A stretch of 64,000 nt of DNA from Pseudocalidococcus sp964653145 (lineage in GTDB: Bacteria; Cyanobacteriota; Cyanobacteriia; Thermosynechococcales; Thermosynechococcaceae): positions 1 to 64,000 of the forward strand of contig CAZZCG010000015.1 of NCBI GenBank assembly GCA_964653145.1. Reading direction: 5' to 3'. Below the pieces are notes generated by a model that saw only the letters and a program-made list of their open reading frames with translations, was not told the DNA's origin and did no database searches. Both the position numbers and the translations under genes were made by a program. This document shows, piece after piece, positions 9,073-18,400 of the stretch; within the stretch, counting starts at the first letter, position 1, and each line of letters begins with the position of its first letter.

Positions 9073-9331
9073 AATCTTTATAGCTGTAAGTGCCCTTTCT
9101 CTCTTCAATATCCTTTTCAGTAGAGTGCTGTGATACTTTCGCTAATTGGTAGTTCCAAACAGAGTAATGTTTAGAAACAGACTTATTGAGTATGGGGATA
9201 GGAGAATAGGCATTTTAGTAGTCTTTTGTTCTCAATAAAGCACTGGTAATAATTTTATATAATTACTTTCTTAGCACTACTCAAACGTAATTCAGTAAGA
9301 ATTACTCTTTGTGAGAAAGAATCAATGTTTT

Positions 9332-10063
9332 CTATATGAGAATAAGACACTGTAAAAAAGCAGAAATTGAGATATCTTGATCTATGGGCTTTGTAACAAT
9401 CTTAATTAATGTGTCATTTAAAGCTGACCTAAAATCTGAAATGCTTAATTCACTAACATCTTTAGCCAACAGTTCAGCAAGAGTTGTAGATTTTTTACCC
9501 AATTTTTTTAGGGCGGTTTCCATGTCTTTTTGATCTTTTAATATTCCATGTTTTTCTGCAATCTTAAGTAGAATTTCAAATCTAATCAATAAAACCTCTC
9601 TATTTCTTTCATATTTTGGTATGCCATTAACATTAATCACCTCATTTTCAAGTTCAGTCCTGTATGCAGGATGTTCAACTCGAATAGGAATAAATCCATC
9701 ACTTTTATCAGTACTAGATGCATGATTGAGCGATTGCTTAAGTTTTTCTTCTGTGAAACATTCAGAAAAGATATATTTAATGATTTCAGTTTGATTTATG
9801 TCATCTATTGCTTGCCACCTAGCATAGGAGTCTTTCCTGAGAAGTTTAAGTCTTGATTCTGGAATACGGAGCAACCTTGCTATCTCATGATTGCGTGAGT
9901 TTCGACTGATCGTTCCATCTTTTTCTAATAAATAAAAAATAAGTAGTTCAAGGTCACGCTTTCCTAAAGATTGAAATCCCTGCCTAAGAACTTCATTTAA
10001 GAATGTTGTGGCAAATGCTTCTGGATTATTTAGCTTTAGGTTATTTGTTTCGTTTTCCATCAT
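9332..10063 (-). CDS. Hypothetical protein of the accessory island
   Basis: A 243-residue, mainly helical, lysine-rich protein. The N-terminal third (FLNEVLRQGFQSLGKRDLEL, LIFYLLEKDG) followed by NHEIARLLRIPESRLKLLRK looks like a helix-turn-helix-type segment; the C-terminal part (LLKIAEKHGIL) is helical with no recognisable catalytic pattern. I do not recognise the family. It starts with two consecutive ATG codons at 10063 and 10060. Base composition matches the AT-rich island and differs from chlH next door, which fits acquisition by transfer. Confidence 0.55.
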   Translation of the reverse strand: MMENETNNLKLNNPEAFATTFLNEVLRQGFQSLGKRDLELLIFYLLEKDGTISRNSRNHEIARLLRIPESRLKLLRKDSYARWQAIDDINQTEIIKYIFSECFTEEKLKQSLNHASSTDKSDGFIPIRVEHPAYRTELENEVINVNGIPKYERNREVLLIRFEILLKIAEKHGILKDQKDMETALKKLGKKSTTLAELLAKDVSELSISDFRSALNDTLIKIVTKPIDQDISISAFLQCLILI

Positions 10064-10188
10064 GGTAAAAAGCTCGATACATCAAGCTATGGGATAAAAA
10101 TCAAACTTTACTTACTTTGAAGAAAAACTAAGTTTCTGCCACTGAACGTGACATGAAATATGTTCAATTTATTTGTCTTTACCAAGAC

Positions 10189-10241
10189 ATGGCCCATCCG
10201 ATAGACGTTGATTGTAGCTAACATTTTATCGGGTGAGCCAT
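10189..10241. terminator. Long imperfect inverted repeat after chlH
   Basis: ATGGCCCATCCGATA at 10189-10203 pairs with TATCGGGTGAGCCAT near 10227-10241, with one mismatch and one G-T wobble, around a loop of about 23 bases. It lies 46 bases beyond the chlH stop. It lacks a clear T-run on the minus strand, so it may be a 3'-end protecting hairpin or part of a repeat rather than a classic terminator. Confidence 0.35.
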
Positions 10242-10286
10242 TCACTATACTCTAAAGATACAAAATCCTCGTGTGAGATAAACTTA

Positions 10287-13200
10287 CTACTCTACCCCTT
10301 CGATCTTATCCTCCACCTCTTGATATAACTGCCGCAACAGGTCTAGGTTTTCCTCGCTGGTTTCCCAATAGCCCCGGCCATTGACTTCCAACAACGTACT
10401 GACAATTTTGCGGAAGGAGTGAGGATTCAGATTCAGCATCCGTTGCCGCATTGCCTCATCGTGAATAAAAGTCGTGTTGACATCTTCATAGACCCAGTTA
10501 TCCACTGCGCCCGCCGTTGCCGACCAACCCATCGTATTCACCAAGCGTTTCGAGATTTCCCGCACCCCTTCATAGCCGTGGGAGAGCATCCCTTCATACC
10601 ATTTGGGATTGAGGAGTTTCGTCCGACTGTCTAAGCGCACGGTTTCCGAAAGCGACCGAACTTGGGCATTGGCTGTCGTTGTATCCGCAATATAGGAAAG
10701 AGGCTGCTTACCATCCTTCCGCAGACTGCTGACAACTTTCGTCGGATCCGAATCAAAATAGTGACTCACATCCGTCAAGCTAATTTCCGCTGAGTCCAGG
10801 TTTTGGAACGTGGCATCAACGGTTTTCAGCGCCGACTCAAAAATTTGCCGGGATTGCTCCATCGTCCCTGGTGAATCTGCCGAGAAGGCAAACGACTTCC
10901 GGGATAAATACATATCCTGCAGTTCCGACTCTTGCTCCCAACTGCTGTTTTCCACGGCCAAGTTGACGTTAGCGGCATAGGAACCTGATGCATTGGTAAA
11001 CACCCGGGTCGCGGCCTGGCGAATATTCACGCCTAATTCCTCGGCCTGTTTCAGGGCGTGCTTGCGGATAAAGTTCATCTCCGCCGGTTCATCGGCTTCG
11101 GCGGCCATTTTCACGGCCCGGTCGATTAAGTCCATCTGATTGATAAATAAATCCCGGAACACACCGGAACAGTTGACCACCACATCAATCCGGGGCCGGC
11201 CCAGTTCTTCCAGGCCAATGAGTTCCAACTTGTTCATCCGCCCCAAGGAATCGGGCAACGGCCGCACCCCCACCATCCAGAGAACTTGAGCCAGGGATTC
11301 GCCATAGGTTTTGATATTGTCCGTTCCCCAGAGCACGAGGGCAATGGTTTCGGGCCATTGGTTATTGTTTTCTGCTTTTTGCCGAGCCAACAACCGATCC
11401 ACAACGACTTTGGCTGATTGGACAGCGGCGGCAGTCGGGATGGCCTGGGGATCGAGGGCATGAATGTTTTTCCCAGTTGGCAAGACATCCGGATTCCGAA
11501 TCGGATCGCCCCCAGGCCCCGGTAAGATATATTCCCCTTCCAAGGCCTGAAGTAAGGCCCCCAATTCGTTATCGGCCACTACCTGCTGTAAACAGAATTC
11601 CAGATACTCCATCAAGGGCTTGAGATCAGCGGCATTGACTTGGGTATATCCGGCATTATGGAGCGCTTCCAACCAAGGTTCTTTGCGGCCCATGTTAAAG
11701 AAATTCAGCTTAGAGACCTTAGAAATCCGACCATCGGCATCGGCCTGGGCCTGGACGAGAGCATCTACTGCCGCCCGCGTGGCCTGGTTGATAGATTGTA
11801 AGAGTTCCACATCCGCTAAAACCCCGGCATCACTGTTTTTGTAAATCTCCTCCATTTCCCGACCAATGCTTTGGGCAATGATTCGGGGCAGGCTGATAAT
11901 CTCATCTTCGGGACGATCCAAGCTGGCAATATTCACCAGGGTGGCGGCGGCTTCTTCCGTGCTGGGAGGCTTACCGATCACATGGAGGCCACAGGGCAGG
12001 AGGCGGGCCTCAATTTCCATCAATTTGATGTAGATTTTGCCAACAATCCCATCCCGTTCTTCTGCTGAGAGATCCGCTGCATCTTGATCCGGTAAATTGA
12101 CATCCTGATCCAAATTGACCAGACGACATTTATCCATGATCGTGTTGACAATCTGAATCCCCCGCCCACTTTCCTTCAGGGTTTGATAAGAGCCAATCAA
12201 CTCGCTCAGTTCCCGCAAACCTTTATAGAGTCCTGCATTTTCTGCCGGGGGGGTAAGGTAACTAATGGTGTTGGCGTAACTGCGGCGTTTGGCAATCGTG
12301 GCTTCGGAGGGGTTGTTGGCAGCGTAGTAGTAAAGGTTGGGAATGTTGCCAATTAGGTTATCGGGGTAGCAATCACCGGACATCCCCATTTGTTTACCGG
12401 GCATAAATTCCAGGGAGCCGTGGGTGCCAAAGTGCAAGACTGCATCGGCTTTCCAGATTTTATTTAAGTAGGTATAGTAAGCCGCAAATCCGTGGTGGGG
12501 ACTGGCTGAGCGGGAAAAGAGCAACCGCATTGGGTCGCCTTCATAGCCAAAAGTGGGCTGCACCCCAATAAAGACGTTGCCGTATTCTTTACCAAAGACC
12601 AGGAGATTTTGCCCATCACTGTTGAGTTCCCCCGGTGCTTTCCCCCAGTTTTCTTCGAGGCGCTTGGCAAAGGGGGTGAGTTTTTCGTACTCGTTCACCG
12701 GCATCCGATAGGCGATGTTGAGTTCGGGGCTACTGTACCGGGCCTGGGCATCGTGGAGGATTTCCTGCATCAGGGTTTCTGCATTGGCCGGCATGTCCTG
12801 AACATCATAGCCATTGTTTTTTAGGCCTTCCATGACTTTATAAATGGAGCCGAACACATCTAAATAGGCGGCGGTACCAATATTGCCCTTGTCAGGAGGG
12901 AAGCTGAAGATTGTGATCGCAACTTTTTTATCAACTTTGGGTTTGCGACGGAGGTTAGCCCAATTCATGGCCCGTTGAGCAATGGTTTCCACCCGATCTT
13001 GCAGGGCAATGGCTTTTCCGGTGGCTCCATCCCGGCCCGAGAGAATAATCGGTTCAATGGCCCCATCTAGTTCCGGCAAGGCAATTTGCAAGGCCACTTG
13101 AATTGGATGTAACCCCAAATCACTGTCCTCCCATTCTTCCGTGGTTTGGAAGACCAGGGGTAACGAAACCATGTAAGGCCGATTCAGTTTTTTCAGCGCG

Positions 13201-14270
13201 GCAATGGCTCGGGGATGATCCTGTTTAGCCGGGCCACCAACCAGGGCAAATCCAGTTAGGTTGACAACACAATCCACAATTGCTTTTTCGGGCTGCAGCG
13301 GATCGTAGAAGAACAGATCCATGGGCTTAGAAAAATCCAGGCCCCCAGAAAAGACCGGAATCACCCGTGCGCCTGAAGATTCTAGTTCCTGAACCACAGC
13401 AACATAGTGGGCATCATCGCCAGTGACTAAATGGGTGCGTTGGAGAATCAGGCCGACAGTCGGAACCAGCGGATCCTTCAAATCATCGGAAATATCCCGG
13501 CGGCTGTTGAACCAGTTGCAATATTCTTTAAAATCTTCAAACATCTGGGGGGCAAGGGGGTGCCAAATGCCGGTGTCGGGGTAGGTAACCGGGTCTTGAT
13601 AGGTTTGCTCGGCAATGTTGAGTTCGCCTTTGAAGACATAGCGATCTCCGAGCATCAGTAAAAAGTTTTCCAGGTTTTCTGGGGAGCCACCCAGCCAGTA
13701 TTGGAAACTGAGCATGAAGTTGCGGGCATCCTGGGCTTTGTCAATGGGGAGATATTTCAGGACTTTCGGCAGGGTTTGCAGGAGCTTGAGCATCCCATCT
13801 TGGAAACTGGAACCCGCTTTTTCTTTCCGCTTTTTCATGAACTGGCCAATCATGCTCTTGGACTGACCGAGTTGGGACATGGAAAAACTGCCCATTTTGT
13901 TCAGGCGCATTACCTGGGGCATGGAGGGAAAGACCACCGCCACATCTAAGCGTTCTTTATAGGGTTCCACGGCAGCGACGACTTTATCGGCCAGGTCTTC
14001 AATAAAAATCAAGGAGGCAATAAAAACATTGGCCCGAGCCACATCTTCACAAAAGGCCTGGTAGTTTTCCGGGTTGCGCAGTTCTTCGAGGAGATAGCCA
14101 CTAATTTCAATGGCCAGGCCAGGATTATTTGCATTAATGGCGCGCACTGCACTGGATAAGGCACTTTGATATTGGGCCTCTAACACCACATAGACCACTC
14201 GCATCAAAGACCGCCCGTTTAGTGATTCTGGGGCCAAATGGCGAATTGTGGACTTGACGTGGGTGAACAT
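10287..14270 (-). CDS. chlH: Magnesium chelatase H subunit
   Basis: A 1327-residue protein, the usual length of cyanobacterial ChlH. It binds protoporphyrin IX and, with ChlI and ChlD, inserts Mg2+ at the first committed step of chlorophyll synthesis. Recognisable segments include FTHVKSTIRHLAPESLNGRS, the CobN-like YGYEGDPMRLLFSRSASPHH region (as FGYEGDPMRLL), DAVLHFGTHGSLEFMPGKQM, and the C-terminal GWSATAGAVDNWVYEDVN. The start ATG at 14270 is preceded by AAGGAG. ChlI and ChlD are not in this window. The gene carries several CCAGGCC motifs, as expected for a core gene. Confidence 0.97.
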   Translation of the reverse strand: MFTHVKSTIRHLAPESLNGRSLMRVVYVVLEAQYQSALSSAVRAINANNPGLAIEISGYLLEELRNPENYQAFCEDVARANVFIASLIFIEDLADKVVAAVEPYKERLDVAVVFPSMPQVMRLNKMGSFSMSQLGQSKSMIGQFMKKRKEKAGSSFQDGMLKLLQTLPKVLKYLPIDKAQDARNFMLSFQYWLGGSPENLENFLLMLGDRYVFKGELNIAEQTYQDPVTYPDTGIWHPLAPQMFEDFKEYCNWFNSRRDISDDLKDPLVPTVGLILQRTHLVTGDDAHYVAVVQELESSGARVIPVFSGGLDFSKPMDLFFYDPLQPEKAIVDCVVNLTGFALVGGPAKQDHPRAIAALKKLNRPYMVSLPLVFQTTEEWEDSDLGLHPIQVALQIALPELDGAIEPIILSGRDGATGKAIALQDRVETIAQRAMNWANLRRKPKVDKKVAITIFSFPPDKGNIGTAAYLDVFGSIYKVMEGLKNNGYDVQDMPANAETLMQEILHDAQARYSSPELNIAYRMPVNEYEKLTPFAKRLEENWGKAPGELNSDGQNLLVFGKEYGNVFIGVQPTFGYEGDPMRLLFSRSASPHHGFAAYYTYLNKIWKADAVLHFGTHGSLEFMPGKQMGMSGDCYPDNLIGNIPNLYYYAANNPSEATIAKRRSYANTISYLTPPAENAGLYKGLRELSELIGSYQTLKESGRGIQIVNTIMDKCRLVNLDQDVNLPDQDAADLSAEERDGIVGKIYIKLMEIEARLLPCGLHVIGKPPSTEEAAATLVNIASLDRPEDEIISLPRIIAQSIGREMEEIYKNSDAGVLADVELLQSINQATRAAVDALVQAQADADGRISKVSKLNFFNMGRKEPWLEALHNAGYTQVNAADLKPLMEYLEFCLQQVVADNELGALLQALEGEYILPGPGGDPIRNPDVLPTGKNIHALDPQAIPTAAAVQSAKVVVDRLLARQKAENNNQWPETIALVLWGTDNIKTYGESLAQVLWMVGVRPLPDSLGRMNKLELIGLEELGRPRIDVVVNCSGVFRDLFINQMDLIDRAVKMAAEADEPAEMNFIRKHALKQAEELGVNIRQAATRVFTNASGSYAANVNLAVENSSWEQESELQDMYLSRKSFAFSADSPGTMEQSRQIFESALKTVDATFQNLDSAEISLTDVSHYFDSDPTKVVSSLRKDGKQPLSYIADTTTANAQVRSLSETVRLDSRTKLLNPKWYEGMLSHGYEGVREISKRLVNTMGWSATAGAVDNWVYEDVNTTFIHDEAMRQRMLNLNPHSFRKIVSTLLEVNGRGYWETSEENLDLLRQLYQEVEDKIEGVE

Positions 14271-14754
14271 GCGTTCTAACTCCTTGAGTAACTGAAAATT
14301 CTTAAATATGAAGAATCGTTAAGGGCCTGGAGGAACAAGCCTTCTATCACCTTGTAACAAAGAACTGGCTCAAAATCAGCAATGGCAGGAGATTCCGTCA
14401 CAATTTGAAAAGAAGCAGCCGGATAATATTCGGGAATATTTACGTTTTTTTATGGAATAGCAGATTCTCTTAATGAAGTTTTATGAATAAGTTAATGTCT
14501 AGATAAAATTTACGAACAATTTTGAGTGACGTTGGGGAAGAATTTTGGTCAATGGCAAAGCACTATTGATGCAGCGGCTTTGGGTTTAATGAACTCTGGA
14601 GGAATCAGAAATGCAGGGTATCCATGTCTGCGCACGTTGGGGTCTAGCGGGATAAAGACTTGTAAGGGTCGGACTTTCCAGGCCTGGGGGGATTGCTTAC
14701 CATGGGAAACGACGCTAAATCATGCCCATCCTGTATTTGGATCCTTCCCAACCC
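14271..14754. other. Divergent chlH/gcvT intergenic region
   Basis: The two genes are transcribed away from each other, so both promoters lie here. The chlH side contains AAGGAG just before its ATG. Open frames that run through 14526-14783 have unlikely composition and overlap gcvT, so I do not call them genes. I looked for a glycine riboswitch before gcvT and did not see its conserved core. Confidence 0.45.
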
Positions 14755-15858
14755 ATGTCCCTATCTCGTACGCCCCTTTTTGAGCAACATCAGCAGGCCC
14801 AGGCCCGAATGGTTGAGTTTGGTGGCTGGTCAATGCCAGTGCAGTACCAGGGTATTGTGGCGGAACACCAGGCCGTGCGGGAGTCTGTTGGGATGTTTGA
14901 TATTTCCCACATGGGCAAATTTGATATCAAAGGCGATCAACCTCTCCAGGCCCTGCAACCCCTAGTCCCTAGCGATCTGAGTCAACTGCAACCCGGCCAG
15001 GCCAAATACACGGTTTTCCTCAATCCGGATGGTGGCATTGTTGATGACCTGATTGTTTACTGCCACAGCCAGCGGATGGTGTCTCTAATCGTCAACGCAG
15101 CAACCACCGCCAAAGACTGGGCCTGGCTCCAAACTCACCTTGACGTATCCCAAGTGGATTTAATTGATCAGACAGTCCAACTTGCTTTAATTGCTCTTCA
15201 GGGCCCCAAGGCTGCCACCACCCTCCAGGCATTAGTTGATATTGATCTGAGTCAGGTCAAGTCCTACCACCACAGCCCGGCCACACTGGACTTGGGAGTG
15301 GATTCCCCCTACGCTCAGGCACCCCTTTGGCTAGCTCGGACAGGCTACACCGGGGAAGATGGGTTTGAATTGATGGTGCCGACGGCGGTGGTGAGTTTAC
15401 TTTGGCAACGATTACTAACCTTGGGGGTCGTACCCTGTGGTTTGGGGAGCCGGGACACCTTGAGGCTAGAAGCAGCGATGGCTCTCTACGGACAGGACAT
15501 TGACGAAACCACAAGTCCACTGGAGGCTGGCCTGGGCTGGCTAGTTCATTGGGATAAGGGGGAGTTTATCGGTCGTTCGGCCCTTGAACTACAAAAAAGT
15601 CAGGGTTTAAGCCGTAGGTTAGTCGGATTTAAGATGAACTCTCGCCAAATCCCTCGCCATGACTATCCAATTCTGGTGGCGGGAAACCGAGTTGGAACCG
15701 TGACTTCTGGCAGCTTTGCCCCGACCCTGGGAGTTCCCATTGGCCTGGGATATGTGGCGGCGGAATTGGCCAGTCTTGATCAGGAAATTGCCGTCGAAAT
15801 CCGTGGCATTCCCCAACCCGCCTCCGTCCTTAAGCGCCCCTTTTATCAACGAGCATGA
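14755..15858 (+). CDS. gcvT: Aminomethyltransferase (glycine cleavage T protein)
   Basis: About 367 residues, normal for GcvT. The enzyme takes the aminomethyl group from the H protein and, with tetrahydrofolate, releases ammonia and methylene-THF; in cyanobacteria it supports photorespiratory glycine use. Diagnostic segments are MVEFGGWSMPVQY, MFDISHMGKFDI, ARTGYTGEDGFEL, GLGSRDTLRLEAAMALYGQD (substrate and folate site) and the C-terminal VTSGSFAPTLGVPIGLGYV. I chose the ATG at 14755, matching the usual MSLxRTPLF-type start; an in-frame ATG at 14722 would add 11 residues. The other glycine-cleavage genes are not nearby. Confidence 0.95.
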   Translation: MSLSRTPLFEQHQQAQARMVEFGGWSMPVQYQGIVAEHQAVRESVGMFDISHMGKFDIKGDQPLQALQPLVPSDLSQLQPGQAKYTVFLNPDGGIVDDLIVYCHSQRMVSLIVNAATTAKDWAWLQTHLDVSQVDLIDQTVQLALIALQGPKAATTLQALVDIDLSQVKSYHHSPATLDLGVDSPYAQAPLWLARTGYTGEDGFELMVPTAVVSLLWQRLLTLGVVPCGLGSRDTLRLEAAMALYGQDIDETTSPLEAGLGWLVHWDKGEFIGRSALELQKSQGLSRRLVGFKMNSRQIPRHDYPILVAGNRVGTVTSGSFAPTLGVPIGLGYVAAELASLDQEIAVEIRGIPQPASVLKRPFYQRA

Positions 15859-16027
15859 GCAAAATATCCATTGCAGGGAACTCATTGCTGGCTGGGAAAA
15901 ACACCTGGGCTAAAATAAAAGTTAAACCTCGAAGACGTTACCCAATTCTGCTGACACTTTCAAAGACAGCCTGAATTGGCAAATTTGAAATTACTGCAAC
16001 TCAGTTTACTCCAAGAGCCAAAGCCCT

Positions 16028-17185
16028 ATGACTGCCACCTCTGCTGTAGCCCCAACCGTAATGGATGCTCCCAAACACGGCCTCCCCGTAACCATCATCA
16101 CTGGCTTTTTGGGCAGCGGCAAAACCACACTCCTGAATCATATTCTCTCCAACCAAGAGGGCCTCAAAACCGCTGTTCTCGTGAACGAGTTTGGTGAAAT
16201 TGGCATTGATCAGGAACTACTCGTCAAAACTGACGATGACATGGTGGAACTCAATAACGGTTGTATTTGTTGCACGATCAATAACGACTTGGTGAATGCG
16301 GTTTATCGGGTGCTGGAGCGGCAGGATAAGGTGGATTATTTGGTCGTTGAAACCACTGGCCTGGCGGATCCCCTGCCCGTAGCCTTGACTTTCCTGGGGA
16401 CAGATCTGCGCGACTTAACCCGCCTGGATTCCATTGTCACGGTGGTGGATGCCGAAAACTTTAGCCTGGATCTGTTCAACAGCACTGCCGCCCAGAGCCA
16501 AATTGCCTACGGGGATGTCATTCTGCTGAACAAAACCGACCTTGTGCCAGAAACCCGGGTGCAGGAATTGGAAAAGCGCCTACGGGAATCCCGAGCTGGG
16601 GCAAGGATTATTCGGACGGTTAAATCCCAAGTGCCGCTGCCCCTAATTCTCAGTGTGGGCTTGTTTGAAAGCGATCGGTACTTTAATGCAACCGATGAGA
16701 CTAGCCAACCTGACTCCCATGACCACCGTGATCACCAGAAGGCCCACGCCCACCCCGATCACGACCATGACCATGACCACGACCATGTTTGTGATGACAC
16801 CTGCGGCCATGACCACCACCATGACCATGGGCACGGGCACCATCACCACCACTCCGATCACCTGGAAATGGATGGCTTTCTCTCGGTGTCCTTTCAGAGC
16901 GAGCGCCCCTTTGCCATTCGCAAGTTCCAGAACTTTCTTGACAACCAAATGCCGGATGCTGTCTTTCGAGCCAAAGGGATCCTCTGGTTTGCGGAAAGTC
17001 CCCGCCGTCATGTGTTTCACCTCAGTGGTAAACGATTTTCTCTGGATGATGAAGAGTGGACGGGGCCACAAAAAAACCAATTGGTTCTCATTGGCCAGGG
17101 CCTGGATGAGGCAAAACTTAAGGAACAACTCCAGGCCTGTCTGGCTTCTGCTCCCTCTCCGAATAAGGGAAAAGGCTTTGCGTAA
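16028..17185 (+). CDS. CobW/ZNG-type GTPase, probable metallochaperone
   Basis: A 385-residue G3E-family GTPase. Walker A is GFLGSGKTT at residues 26-34, the metal-binding GCICCTI (CxCC) lies near 80, VVETTGLADP is the switch/Walker B segment, and NKTD gives guanine specificity. Between about residues 230 and 283 is a long His/Asp-rich stretch with two cysteines (DHVCDDTCGHDHHHDH), and a CobW C-terminal domain follows (FLSVSFQSERPFAIRKFQNF). Members deliver zinc or other divalent metals to client enzymes. I see no Zur-type operator in the 169 bases upstream. Zinc or nickel as the metal is inference. Confidence 0.88.
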   Translation: MTATSAVAPTVMDAPKHGLPVTIITGFLGSGKTTLLNHILSNQEGLKTAVLVNEFGEIGIDQELLVKTDDDMVELNNGCICCTINNDLVNAVYRVLERQDKVDYLVVETTGLADPLPVALTFLGTDLRDLTRLDSIVTVVDAENFSLDLFNSTAAQSQIAYGDVILLNKTDLVPETRVQELEKRLRESRAGARIIRTVKSQVPLPLILSVGLFESDRYFNATDETSQPDSHDHRDHQKAHAHPDHDHDHDHDHVCDDTCGHDHHHDHGHGHHHHHSDHLEMDGFLSVSFQSERPFAIRKFQNFLDNQMPDAVFRAKGILWFAESPRRHVFHLSGKRFSLDDEEWTGPQKNQLVLIGQGLDEAKLKEQLQACLASAPSPNKGKGFA

Positions 17186-17316
17186 AACTTGGTAAGTTTA
17201 TGCAGTCTATGTCGGCAATTCATAGGCTAGAATGAGGGATTTATCGCTTTGGCATAGGGAGTAATCTCTTGGCGTAAGGATTGACTGAACAGTTTAGAAA
17301 GCATGAGGGGCAAGCG

Positions 17317-18318
17317 GTGCAGTTTCACATTCAGCCAGAGAGTGAGATTCCGGCTTCTACCCAACTCTTTAACCAGATCAGTTTTGCGATTGCAGCTCGC
17401 CAGTTTCCGCCGGGGTATCGACTTCCCAGTACGCGCCAGTTGGCCATGCAAACCGGCCTCCATCGCAATACGATTAGCAAAGTCTATGAACGTTTAGAAG
17501 CGGCTGGCCTGGTTAAAGCACAGGTGGGTTCGGGGATTTATGTGCGGGCCTTGGGCCAGGAAGATAGCATTCCCCGGCGAGTTCGACCGACAGTGGTACC
17601 GGTACATCGGCTTGTCCAAGACAGTTTGGATACACTTCTCGGCATGGGCTATTCCTTGGGGCAAATTCGGGAGTTGTTTTTAGCCGAAATTGAGGCCCGA
17701 CAAAAAGCAGGGGTGCGCGTCATTGTCACCGTGCCCCAGCATGACCAGGGTGCCGGGGAACTGATTACCCAAGAACTCCAGCAACTTTTACCTGTCCCCG
17801 TTGAGCTAATCTACCTCGAGGATTTAGACACCCTTCTGCAGCCGGACAGTGCTGCAACTCTGGTCACTGTGCGCTATTTTGCCAGCATGACGGAAGCCAT
17901 TGCCCGCGCCAAAGGGATTCGGCTCTTTTTCATTGATATCTACAACTATCAACGGGAATTAGAGGTCATTCAAAAGTTGCCCTCAGGTTGCTGCCTTGGC
18001 CTGGTGAGTCTGAGTTCCGGAACCCTGGGTGTGGCTGAGGTGATGATTCACAGCTTGCGGGGCGATGATCTCCTCTTGGTGACGGCGCAAGTCAATGATG
18101 CGTACAAACTCAATGCCCTCGTGCATCGAGCCCACACGATTATTAGTGATCGCGCCAGTTCAGATCACGTTCGGGCAACCATTGCTTCGGTTCGGGAAAA
18201 TCTGATTCGGCCACCGCGCTTAATTTGCTGTGAAAGCTACATCGACGTAAACTCCGTAGATTTGCTGAAGCGAGAGTTGGGGTTGACGGATTTTTTGGAG
18301 GACATTAAGGCTTCGTAG
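17317..18318 (+). CDS. GntR-family transcriptional regulator
   Basis: About 333 residues. The N-terminal winged helix-turn-helix is clear: FAIAARQFPPGYRLPSTRQL then AMQTGLHRNTISKVYERLEA. A C-terminal domain of about 230 residues follows, not an aminotransferase domain, with VTVPQHDQGAGELI and LGLVSLSSGTLGVAEVM. I chose the GTG at 17317 because GAGGGG lies 6 bases upstream and the protein then begins QFHIQPESEIPAST. From memory, this architecture resembles Synechocystis Sll1961, a regulator linked to photosystem balance. Position just ahead of the phycocyanin operon makes a light- or antenna-related role attractive but unproven. Confidence 0.8.
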   Translation: MQFHIQPESEIPASTQLFNQISFAIAARQFPPGYRLPSTRQLAMQTGLHRNTISKVYERLEAAGLVKAQVGSGIYVRALGQEDSIPRRVRPTVVPVHRLVQDSLDTLLGMGYSLGQIRELFLAEIEARQKAGVRVIVTVPQHDQGAGELITQELQQLLPVPVELIYLEDLDTLLQPDSAATLVTVRYFASMTEAIARAKGIRLFFIDIYNYQRELEVIQKLPSGCCLGLVSLSSGTLGVAEVMIHSLRGDDLLLVTAQVNDAYKLNALVHRAHTIISDRASSDHVRATIASVRENLIRPPRLICCESYIDVNSVDLLKRELGLTDFLEDIKAS

Positions 18319-18319
18319 C

Positions 18320-18396
18320 CCAGGCCCTGTTCAACCCCCTTGGTAAATAAACCCTGATGCAAAAGCGACTAAGTCCACCTTGGCCTGGTCGTTTTT
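18320..18396 (+). terminator. Probable terminator after the GntR gene
   Basis: CCAGGCC at 18320-18326 can pair with GGCCTGG at 18382-18388, which is followed by TCG and seven T residues. The loop is long (about 55 bases), so the call is moderate. The stem is made of two copies of the genome's iterated heptamer. Confidence 0.4.
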
Positions 18397-18400
18397 TTAA

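Noticed and set aside
14580..14754. Glycine riboswitch before gcvT
   Set aside because: I looked for the conserved aptamer core and did not find it.
14526..14783. Open frames running from the chlH upstream region into gcvT
   Set aside because: They overlap the gcvT start in other frames and have cysteine/tryptophan-rich, non-protein-like composition.
16643..17128. 161-codon frame antisense to the CobW gene with a Val/Met-rich repeat
   Set aside because: The repeat is the complement of the His/Asp codon run; no independent coding signal.
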